The notes beneath the pieces are model-generated. The model ran no database searches. It had not been told where the DNA came from and saw only the letters and a program-made list of their open reading frames with translations. A stretch of DNA of 64,000 nucleotides, from positions 1,488,001-1,552,000 of the forward strand of contig OY782882.1 of the NCBI GenBank assembly GCA_963678485.1, read 5' to 3'. Both the position numbers and the translations under genes were made by a program. Below are positions 29,460-37,640 of this stretch, piece after piece. The first letter of the stretch is position 1. Each line of letters begins with the position of its first letter. The stretch comes from CALGYY01 sp963678485. GTDB taxonomy: Bacteria; Bacteroidota; Bacteroidia; Bacteroidales; CAIWKO01.

Positions 29460-30446
29460 TCACCTTGTCTGCAGCTCCGTATCCTTTAAAATCTGATCGA
29501 AGATCTCAAGGGCGGAATCAAGGGTGGTGCAGGCTAAGAGTTTGATGCGGTAAGGTTTGAAGTTGGGAAGGCCGCGGAAATAGCCAGAATAATGTTTGCG
29601 CATTTCGATTACGCCGCGCCTCTCTTCTTTCCAATCAACAGCAGCAATAAGATGCTGACGACATACAGCTACGCGTTCGGCCAAGGAAGGTGGCATGAGG
29701 ATGTTCCCCGTGCTCAAATAATGCTTGATGTCTCTGAAAATCCAGGGATTTCCAATGGCTGCACGTCCAATCATGAGTCCGTCAACAGGATATCGACTCT
29801 TCATGTCCCCCGCCTTCATCGCACCATCTATATCTCCATTACCAATAATCGGAATGTGCATGCGAGGATTAGCGGCCACTTCGCCAATGAGTGTCCAATC
29901 TGCCTGTCCTTTGTACATCTGGGATTTTGTTCGCCCATGCAGGCTGAGCATCGCAATGCCGCAATCCTGAAGCCTTTCAGCAAGGCCGACAATAATTTTG
30001 CTTTTCTCATCCCATCCCAATCGTGTCTTTACCGTTACCGGAATAGTGACGGCTTTACAGACTGCACGGGTGATTTCAAGCATCAGCTCAGGTGTTTTTA
30101 GCATGGCTGCACCACAGCCTTTAGAAACGATTTTTGAAACAGGACAACCGAAATTAAGATCAATAAAATCAGGTTGGTTTTGTGCCGCAATGATTGCCGC
30201 GTCACACAAGGCATTCACGTTATTTCCAAAAATCTGTATTCCCAGAGGACGCTCTTCCGCAGCAAAGCTGAGCTTTTTCAAACTCTTGTCGATGCTACGA
30301 ATCATACCATCCGAAGAAACAAATTCAGTGACCATCACATCTGCACCAAACTGCTTGCAAACACTACGAAATGGAGGATCGGTAATATCTTCCATGGGCG
30401 CAAGGAATAATGGGAATGCGGTCGTAGAGAAAGGAAAATTCTTCAA
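29460..30446 (-). CDS. dusB: tRNA-dihydrouridine synthase B
   Basis: 328 residues with the FMN TIM-barrel pattern: FLAPMEDITDPPFR at the start, DLNFGCPVSKIVSKGCGAAM with the catalytic Cys region, KTRLGWDE, LHGRTKSQMYKGQADW, IIGNGDI and GLMIGRAAIGNPW. It reduces uridines in the tRNA D-loop. Length is normal. Divergent from the CPBP protease gene. Confidence 0.95.
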   Translation of the reverse strand: MKNFPFSTTAFPLFLAPMEDITDPPFRSVCKQFGADVMVTEFVSSDGMIRSIDKSLKKLSFAAEERPLGIQIFGNNVNALCDAAIIAAQNQPDFIDLNFGCPVSKIVSKGCGAAMLKTPELMLEITRAVCKAVTIPVTVKTRLGWDEKSKIIVGLAERLQDCGIAMLSLHGRTKSQMYKGQADWTLIGEVAANPRMHIPIIGNGDIDGAMKAGDMKSRYPVDGLMIGRAAIGNPWIFRDIKHYLSTGNILMPPSLAERVAVCRQHLIAAVDWKEERRGVIEMRKHYSGYFRGLPNFKPYRIKLLACTTLDSALEIFDQILKDTELQTR

Positions 30447-30507
30447 GCTAATCGATGTTGGATGGTTGCTGCAAAATTATTTATAATTTCGTCACAAATT
30501 CTTAAAC

Positions 30508-31449
30508 ATGTTAATCCAACCGGTTTTTTCGCAACATTCACCATGGCTTAAAATTATTCTTTTCATTTTACTCGTCCTGGTAAGCCTGCTATTTGTCACT
30601 TTACTCGGAATGCTCGTTGCCATTCCATTCTTTGGAGCAGGGTTTCTGGAAAGTAGTGGAACCTTTGGCGATCTCAGCGATCCTAATGTTATTGCGCGAT
30701 TAAAATATCTACAAATTATCAGTCAGATCGGACTCTTCATTGTTCCAGTCATCGTTTTTTCCTTTATGGTCACTAAAGAAAAAGCAGAATACCTCTCAAT
30801 GAAAGTCCGTATTCCCTGGCCATCTATGTTTGCCGGCGCTGCGGTGATGTTGCTCGCGCTACCCTTTATTAATTGGCTTGGAGAACTCAATTTGCAAATG
30901 AAGTTACCTGAATCGATGTCAGGGATTGAGCAATGGATGATGCAATCGGAAAAAGATGCAGCAACCATGACAAAGGCATTCCTTGTTACATCAAGCCCAT
31001 GGAGCTTCATTGTAAATATTTTCATGATTGCTATTCTTCCTGCTATCGGCGAAGAGCTAGTATTTCGCGGAGTTTTATTAAGACACTTTCGTGAATGGAC
31101 CAAAAATATCCACGTAGCCATTTTTATTACCGCATTTCTGTTTAGTGCGGTACACATGCAGTTTTACGGATTTCTTCCACGATTCCTGATGGGCATGCTG
31201 TTCGGATATATGGTGTATTGGTCAGGATCGATCTGGGTTCCGGTATTGGCACATTTTGTCAATAATGGTGCTGCAGCTGTTGTGGCCTTTTTAAGCACTT
31301 CATATTTTCCTGATGCTGACTTTAACACCTTCGGAAGCAGCGATAGTCCCTGGATTATCGCTGCCAGCGTATTGTTCACAACGCTCATTGTAGTGTTTCT
31401 GTGGATGAGAAGAAGGAAGGATGAGGGGAATCAGATGCGGTTTGTATAG
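30508..31449 (+). CDS. CPBP-family intramembrane glutamic protease
   Basis: 313 residues with seven to eight hydrophobic segments. The conserved motif EELVFRGVLLRHF (E182, E183, R187) and later His in AVHMQF and HFVNNG are the catalytic set of CPBP/Rce1-like membrane proteases. In bacteria these cleave membrane peptides or have unknown targets. Stands alone, divergent from dusB. Confidence 0.85.
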   Translation: MLIQPVFSQHSPWLKIILFILLVLVSLLFVTLLGMLVAIPFFGAGFLESSGTFGDLSDPNVIARLKYLQIISQIGLFIVPVIVFSFMVTKEKAEYLSMKVRIPWPSMFAGAAVMLLALPFINWLGELNLQMKLPESMSGIEQWMMQSEKDAATMTKAFLVTSSPWSFIVNIFMIAILPAIGEELVFRGVLLRHFREWTKNIHVAIFITAFLFSAVHMQFYGFLPRFLMGMLFGYMVYWSGSIWVPVLAHFVNNGAAAVVAFLSTSYFPDADFNTFGSSDSPWIIAASVLFTTLIVVFLWMRRRKDEGNQMRFV

Positions 31450-32307
31450 TTGACTAGTTAGCGTCCATCTATAAACTCAGTGACTGATCAGAAAGCTCTC
31501 TCGCCTAAGGCGAGACAAGACATCCGAAGTATTAGCAGGCCGGAGTTTACTGGCGTAATCGACAGCCCGACAATAGGAGGACAAGGCCGCAAAGGACTTT
31601 ATAGAACGGCACTTGGTTACTTGCAATACGATTCATAGAAAAAATTAGATTTTGAAACCTTTCTTTAACTACGAATACCACGAATGAACACGAATGAGTT
31701 CCTTTTGTAGCGATTATTTGTAACATTGACCATCAATATTGATTAAACGTATCAATCATTTTGAGCAGCCGTGTTTTAATAGTTTATCAAGCCAATACCA
31801 TTTGTACTTTGTGGTTATTTTACAGTATTGAAATTATGCAATACTAATGTTCAAAGCGTGTGCGCGGGCCTGTCAAAGCAAGCGGGCGTGGGCTGGATGT
31901 GAATCGTCAACGGCACGCAAATCCGCAAGGGGCCAGACAGCGGTTTTTTCGCTGTCGGCTCTGTCGAAAACGACAACGAGAAAATTCAATTAGCGAAATG
32001 AAGTTTATTATCACATTCAAGAACTGCCGTCAATTGGCGTTTTCGGCACTACCTTGCGTGATTTGCGGCCGTTGGCGAGAGCGGGGGGATAGCATTTTGC
32101 CTGCCTGCGTGACGCAGTCAGGCAGGCTTTGACTTGACTTTTGGCTCCACCATTTTTGTCAAGAAAAATGGTGGAAATAATAGAAATAAACAGCCAATTT
32201 AGCCGTGCTCTTGGTAATTGTGACAAACCCTTCTTTTGGCTCTAAGTTGTTGACGCATTTGGTTATTTTTTTACACCTCAACAATCTGGCTTGATCCCCT
32301 ATAACGC
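31450..32307. other. 858-bp intergenic region with hairpins, no gene supported
   Basis: Holds inverted repeats: GCCTGCCTGCGTGACGCAG with CAGGCAGGC near 32098-32128, and CCACCATTTTT with AAAAATGGTGG at 32148-32174. There is also a GC-rich stretch at 31855-31990 containing GACAGCGG and CGCTGTC as a stem around TTTTTT. The short frames here lack typical composition. It may be a degenerate repetitive intergenic element; copy number in the genome cannot be seen here. Confidence 0.5.
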
Positions 32308-32757
32308 TTACTTTTTGGCGGAATAATTAATGTTTAATGCATTTGCTTTACGCAATTCCTGCTTGACATCGGTGACAATTCCCATATGCGCACCTTTATC
32401 AATTTTGAGGGAGGTGATCATTTGGTTTCTGTCCTGTTCGGGCATATTCGCGCGCTCCGATTCTATGTAGGCCGCAACTTCATTTACATCAGCAAAGGCA
32501 TCATTAATCTGAATACGTTGTCCAGAGCCCAGTGCAGGATCATTAGGTGTGCCAATATAAATATATGTTACGAGTGATTTTTTTGTAAGCTTCTCCGCTT
32601 CCTTTGCTTTAGGCTGACGAACACGAACCAGAAGATCGGTTTCCTTAAAGGTCGTTGTGACCATAAAAAAGAATAGCAACATAAAAATAATATCCGGCAA
32701 GGACGCGGTATTCAGCGCAGGAAGGGCCTTGCCCGATGGTCGTGAAAAGCGTCCCAT
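32308..32757 (-). CDS. exbD: ExbD/TolR-family protein, second copy
   Basis: 149 residues. An N-terminal helix (LPDIIFMLLFFFMVTTTF) follows the short cytoplasmic part, with the conserved Asp in SLPDII as the proton-relay residue. The periplasmic domain has INDAFADVNEVAAYIE. Part of the ExbB-hypothetical-ExbD-ExbD operon running leftward; touches the previous gene at 1 bp. Confidence 0.9.
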   Translation of the reverse strand: MGRFSRPSGKALPALNTASLPDIIFMLLFFFMVTTTFKETDLLVRVRQPKAKEAEKLTKKSLVTYIYIGTPNDPALGSGQRIQINDAFADVNEVAAYIESERANMPEQDRNQMITSLKIDKGAHMGIVTDVKQELRKANALNINYSAKK

Positions 32758-33395
32758 TAGTTGGTTCCTCCACTATTCACAGGTTCAGCTTCACTGATGT
32801 TCATTGGTATTGCCTGTTCTATAGCACTCAGTTGTTTCGAATCGCGCAGTCGCGAATAGCTCACACCGAAGCGATCAAGGCTCAATGCATCACGCATGCT
32901 GCGATAGGCGGCTGTAAGTTCATTTTGGACTTTCACATACATTTCGTAGCTTGTTCCCCTGTCGTTCTGAAGACTGATGATACCTAAGGAAACCGGATAA
33001 TCGCCCACCCTCGAAATGGTTTGATCCAGGCTTGCTACCATTTCGAAGTTGCCCTGAGCAGCTTCTCGTTGTTTACGAACAGAAAGCAATTCCTTCTCAG
33101 GCTTTGTGGCATCATTGCCCGGATTACTGATGAACTCAATAATCTGCTCTTTGAGTCCTTCAATCGTTCCGGCTTTACCATTCACCAAAAGCTGATCGTG
33201 AGAATTAATCAAGATTTCGAATACATTTCTTCGCGCAACCTGCGTAGCTTCCTGGTTGGCTTGTGGTAAGGGCGGCAGTCGGCGTTTTAGTCCTGAATCA
33301 ACATCCATCGTTGCTGTGACCAAAAAAAAGATCAACAACAGAAATGCGATATCTGCCATTGAACCTGCGTTTATTTCCGGTCGTAAACGTGCCAT
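32757..33395 (-). CDS. exbD: ExbD/TolR-family protein, first copy
   Basis: 212 residues from the ATG at 33395. A helix with the essential Asp (GSMADIAFLLLIFFLVTATM) is followed by a periplasmic domain longer than usual, including a Glu/Lys/Gln-rich helical insert. Tandem dissimilar ExbD genes are common in Bacteroidota. Together with ExbB it couples the proton gradient to TonB-dependent outer-membrane transport or envelope processes. Confidence 0.9.
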   Translation of the reverse strand: MARLRPEINAGSMADIAFLLLIFFLVTATMDVDSGLKRRLPPLPQANQEATQVARRNVFEILINSHDQLLVNGKAGTIEGLKEQIIEFISNPGNDATKPEKELLSVRKQREAAQGNFEMVASLDQTISRVGDYPVSLGIISLQNDRGTSYEMYVKVQNELTAAYRSMRDALSLDRFGVSYSRLRDSKQLSAIEQAIPMNISEAEPVNSGGTN

Positions 33396-33396
33396 A

Positions 33397-33843
33397 TTAT
33401 TTTTTCCTACTGCTTGATATCTCAGCAAAAATAAAGACCGCGATGGTTGCAATTAAACTGATGTAGGTGGTGATGAGTCCTGCATTAATCATACGCGCTA
33501 ATTGAGGCCCCACTCCATGTGTATCATAAAACTCTCCGGTATTGGCCGGACTAAATAAAAAGCTAATCAGGAACACGAGTAATACCGCACCAACGCTGAT
33601 AAGTGTGCGTGCTGATGCTTTTAAGTGGGTGATGATTTTTATCAGTGGAAAAACCAATGCCAATACGAAAGCAGCCAGTAGCAAGGCATAGGCGATGTAC
33701 ACCCCGATGTCGAACAGCAACATGCTGGTTCCAGTATCATCGCTTTGATTGTTTGCAAGCACCGCAAAAGCAATAATGACGGCCGTTGCGAGAAGCACTA
33801 TCAATCCAAGAATAGAGGAGTATAATAGCTTTGGGGTTCTCAT
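33397..33843 (-). CDS. Four-helix membrane protein in the exb operon
   Basis: 148 residues with four hydrophobic segments (ILGLIVLLATAVIIAFAVL, IYALLLAAFVL-type, SVGAVLLVFLISFLF, LIATIAVFIFA). It overlaps exbB by 4 bp and precedes the first exbD by 1 bp. This gene is often found between exbB and exbD in Bacteroidota and is probably an accessory subunit. Its function is not established. Confidence 0.75.
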   Translation of the reverse strand: MRTPKLLYSSILGLIVLLATAVIIAFAVLANNQSDDTGTSMLLFDIGVYIAYALLLAAFVLALVFPLIKIITHLKASARTLISVGAVLLVFLISFLFSPANTGEFYDTHGVGPQLARMINAGLITTYISLIATIAVFIFAEISSSRKK

Positions 33844-34667
33844 TGCTGCGATTTCTTTTGGAATTTGAGCAGTACATCAACAAATGAAATAGTAGCATCT
33901 TCCATTGTATTCACGATACGATCGATTTTTGCAACAATATAATTATAGAGCACTTGCAATATCATTGCTACGATTAATCCAAATACAGTAGTAAGCAGCG
34001 CCACCTTGATACCACCGGCAACGATTGCCGGAGAAATATCACCTGCAGCTTCGATGGCATCAAAGGCCTGAACCATACCAACGACAGTCCCAAGAAAACC
34101 AAGCATGGGCGAAAGTGCAATAAATAAGGCAATCCACGTCAGGTTTGATTCCAGTTTTCCGTTGAGAACACTGCCATAGCTAACAATGGATTTTTCTACC
34201 ATTTCCATTCCTCCTTCGTAACGATCGAGGCCTTCGAAGAAAATTCCAGCCAAGGGCCCGCGTGTGGAGCGACAGACTTCTTTTGCTTCCTCAACTCCAC
34301 CCTTACTCAGTGCTTGTTCAACATCGAGTAACAATTTCTTTGAATTGGTGGTGCTCATATTAAGATAGATGATGCGCTCAATGGCCAACCCTAATCCGAT
34401 AATCATACAAATCAGAATCGGCGCCATCCAAGCGGGACTACCTTCTATGAATTTTTCGCGCAGCACCTGATGAAATGATTTCTGTTCTTCAGCCTCGGGG
34501 GCCGCTAGCAGGTCGGTCTCTTTTGCAGAATTAACCGTGCTGGGGGCTGTAGCAACGCCAGACTGATTGCTATCAGCGGCTTTCACCGATTGTGTATGGT
34601 CTTGTGCCTGAATCTGAAACAAGCCAAGAATACTGAACACTATAAAAACAACGAAATATTTTTTCAT
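33840..34667 (-). CDS. exbB: MotA/TolQ/ExbB proton channel family protein
   Basis: 275 residues. Signal-like N-terminus, a Thr/Ser/Asn-rich spacer, then the MotA/TolQ/ExbB domain with three helices: LICMIIGLGLAIERIIYL, LIALFIALSPMLGFLGTVVG, and IKVALLTTVFGLIVAM. The conserved SPMLGFLGTVVGM matches the channel-forming segment. First gene of the operon. Confidence 0.9.
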   Translation of the reverse strand: MKKYFVVFIVFSILGLFQIQAQDHTQSVKAADSNQSGVATAPSTVNSAKETDLLAAPEAEEQKSFHQVLREKFIEGSPAWMAPILICMIIGLGLAIERIIYLNMSTTNSKKLLLDVEQALSKGGVEEAKEVCRSTRGPLAGIFFEGLDRYEGGMEMVEKSIVSYGSVLNGKLESNLTWIALFIALSPMLGFLGTVVGMVQAFDAIEAAGDISPAIVAGGIKVALLTTVFGLIVAMILQVLYNYIVAKIDRIVNTMEDATISFVDVLLKFQKKSQQ

Positions 34668-35130
34668 ACATATGATAATGGGGTGCTAAAGTACGAAAAA
34701 ATGATGAGTTTGCCGACTTCGCTATAGGGCAAAAAACATCTCCTCAGATTTACATAACAAGTAGTGATGCGAATCTACGATTGAAATTTTAGGTGACTAC
34801 TCGCTCTCGCTTCGGCTCTTGTTGATCTGGGTTCTAACGCTAAACAAGGCATTACAGGATCCGCATATTTCATGGTGTTACTTACTAAATTAAATGCGTA
34901 GGACTCCACAGCTCCGCTCCCATCACCCCATGCTTTATTATTAAAATCCAATGTAATAGACGTGATATTAACTTAGCAATGTGAGTAAGTCATTGCTGCG
35001 AGATTCTGACAGGCTGCGATGGCTTCGTATTTTTATAGCCATATATTGGCCGTTAATAAAGCAATCAACTTCTTGGCAAAGCGCTTTATGAAACGTCACT
35101 GAAAATACAGGCTAACACTAAATATCTACT
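34668..35130. other. 463-bp intergenic region, nothing recognised
   Basis: Divergent upstream region of exbB and phoH. AT-rich with GCTCTCGCTTCGGCTC-type patches; no frame, RNA or clear repeat seen apart from likely promoters. Confidence 0.5.
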
Positions 35131-36482
35131 ATGGCAAACGTACGTACGAAAAAAAAAAAGCAGGAGAAAAAAAGATTTTTGTTCTCGACACTTCAGTCAT
35201 TCTCTATAACCACAATGCGATTCGCAGTTTTGATGAAAATGATGTTGCTATCCCAATCACGGTATTGGAAGAACTTGATAATTTCAAAAAGGGAAATGAT
35301 ATTAAGAACTTCGAAGCCCGCGAATTCATTCGCATTTTAGACACATTATCATCGAATTTCTCATTACAGGATTGGATTCCTCTTGACGGGAAGAGACTAG
35401 GAAATTTTCGTGTTGTCATGCAAGAGAAGAGCGACATTGATGCACGCAAAGTATTTGGCGAAGACAAACCCGACCATCGTATTCTGAATGCCACGCTGGC
35501 ACTGCAACAGCAGAATCCGGGAATTCATGTGATTCTGGTGACCAAAGATATTAACCTGCGTCTTAAGGCCAAATCGCTAGGGATACAGGCCGAAGACTTC
35601 GAGACCGGAAAAATCAAGGATATCGAATCGCTATATACCGGAAAGCGAATGGTAGAAGGACTTCCGGGTAGTGTAATAGATGATGTTTATCAAAAAGGTT
35701 TTTGTACACCAAAGGAAGTTGGCGTAAAAGATCCAATTGCCAATCAATACTTCATTCTCAAAAACACCAAAGGATCAGCCCTTACATTTTATAATCCCGT
35801 AAGCAAATTACTTGAACGCATTGAAAAACGATCGGCATACCGCATCAATCCGAGAAATGCAGAGCAGGTGTTTGCACTTCATGCGATCATGAACCCGGAT
35901 GTAAAATTAGTAACGATTTCCGGTGTGGCAGGTACAGGAAAGACTTTGCTAACACTGGCCGGGGCTCTTGAACAAAGACGAAATTTTAAACAGATATATC
36001 TTGCCAGACCTATAGTTCCGTTGAGCAATAAAGATATTGGTTACCTCCCCGGAGATATTAAGTCGAAGCTGAATCCCTACATGGAACCTCTTTTCGACAA
36101 TCTCAAGATGATACAAAACCAATTCGACGAAAAGGATAAGGAGCATAAGGCCATTACTGAATCGCTCGAAAAGGAGAAATTGGTAATTACACCGCTGGCA
36201 TATATTCGTGGTCGGAGTTTATCCAATATTTATTTCATCGTGGATGAGGCGCAAAACCTGACTCCCCATGAGGTAAAGACAATTATTACCCGTGCAGGAG
36301 AAGGAACGAAAATCGTACTCACGGGTGATATCAATCAAATTGACACTCCATACCTGGATGCAGAAAGTAACGGATTATCTGTACTCATTGATAAAATCAA
36401 GAATCATCCGCTATACGCACATGTACGTCTCGAAAAAGGCGAGCGCTCCGAACTTGCGAATCTTGCTTCAGAGTTGCTTTAG
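35131..36482 (+). CDS. phoH: PhoH family protein with N-terminal PIN domain, apparent frameshift
   Basis: Fused PIN domain (KKIFVLDTSVILY, ITVLEELDNFKKG) and PhoH ATPase. Walker A is ISGVAGTGKTLL, then ARPIVPLSNKDIGYLPG, FIVDEAQNLTPHE as Walker B, and LTGDINQIDTPYL. The ATG at 35131 reads MANVRTKKKK, but the PIN frame is one base off. Adding one A to the A11 run at 35149-35159 gives MANVRTKKKKAGEKKIFVLD, the expected start. In the frame as given the first usable start is only TTG 35265, which would delete the first PIN Asp. Sequencing error, slippage or real mutation are all possible. Confidence 0.85.
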
Positions 36483-36492
36483 CAGCAATTCA

Positions 36493-37506
36493 TCATGCGG
36501 GTTTAGCTTCTTCAAAAATTACTGTCAGTAAGGTTTGTCCAACAGCCTTTAAAGTGCTGCGGTCAATATGATCCATGTTATCATGGGAAGTATGCCAGTA
36601 TTCAAAGAAACCTGAGCGGGTATTCTGATCATTATGAATAATGTCGATTGTTGGGATTCCCGCGTATTTGTTGACATACAGATGGTCGTCATTGACGGTA
36701 CCTCCCTGAGCATTTACAAAGTAATTGCTGTATCCCGCGCGTGAAGCGGCATCCCACACTTTGGCCACAACATCTGGTGCATACTGCATCGAAAATCCTT
36801 CTTTTGCAAAACGTCCGGAAGGAACGGCAACCATATCGAGAAGAATTCCAAATCGTGCGCTATAATTGGCTTTATGTGGATTTCTGGCCCAATACTGAGA
36901 TCCGAGGCCCCAGGTATCATCGCCGTATTGACCTCTGTCCCACATCGGCTCGCCATAATCTTCCGCGTCGAAAAGCACGATATCGACTCCGATACCGGGA
37001 TTACGCAATTGAAGCTGACGGGCGAGTTCCAGCAATACTCCTACCCCACTTGCGCCGTCATTTGCAGCATCAACAGGAGTTTTCCATTTGGTGCTATCAG
37101 GATCGTTGTCGCTCCATGGGCGTGATTCCCAATGGGAACACAACATGATGCGACCCGGTGCATCAGGATTAATGGATCCAATAATATTGCGTGAATTGAG
37201 GACTGTGCCGTCAAATGCGCGAAGGCGAACAACCTGGGAAACAACAACGGCTCCAAATGATTTAAGTTTTGCTTCCAACCAATCACTGCATTTCTTGTGT
37301 GCAGCAGAATTGGGAATGCGGGGACCCATATCAACTTGAGTTTTTATAAAGTTATAGGCGGAATCTGCATTAAACACAGGCACATCCGCTTTAACTGTTT
37401 TCAGGGTATCCGGATTATTTTTTCCATTGTTATTATCGCCATTATTACCACAGGAAGCGATCAATAAGGCAGAAACAAGCATCAGAGGCAGCAGGTATTT
37501 TTTCAT
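36493..37506 (-). CDS. M28-family peptidase lipoprotein
   Basis: 337 residues from the ATG at 37506. Lipoprotein signal with lipobox (LLIASC). The M28 zinc-peptidase pattern is seen: LCSHWESRPW (first His), ANDGASGVGVLLELAR (Asp bridge), DIVLFDAEDYG (Glu/Asp), LDMVAVP, and IDIIHN (last His). Resembles glutaminyl-peptide cyclotransferase-like M28 proteins that are common in Bacteroidota. Periplasmic or outer-membrane. Stands convergent to phoH. Confidence 0.85.
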   Translation of the reverse strand: MKKYLLPLMLVSALLIASCGNNGDNNNGKNNPDTLKTVKADVPVFNADSAYNFIKTQVDMGPRIPNSAAHKKCSDWLEAKLKSFGAVVVSQVVRLRAFDGTVLNSRNIIGSINPDAPGRIMLCSHWESRPWSDNDPDSTKWKTPVDAANDGASGVGVLLELARQLQLRNPGIGVDIVLFDAEDYGEPMWDRGQYGDDTWGLGSQYWARNPHKANYSARFGILLDMVAVPSGRFAKEGFSMQYAPDVVAKVWDAASRAGYSNYFVNAQGGTVNDDHLYVNKYAGIPTIDIIHNDQNTRSGFFEYWHTSHDNMDHIDRSTLKAVGQTLLTVIFEEAKPA

Positions 37507-37640
37507 CAGAAAATTTTTATAGATGCAAAGGTAACTAATAAGATTGAATAGGCCCTGCGCGATTGCCAAAAATTCCTACCTTTGCAGCTTTCATTTACAT
37601 TTACGTTTTACAATTACAAACGGCTTAGCCGCAATTAGTT

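Noticed and set aside
31860..32132. 90-residue frame in the intergenic region
   Set aside because: It runs over the inverted repeats and has no family-like sequence.
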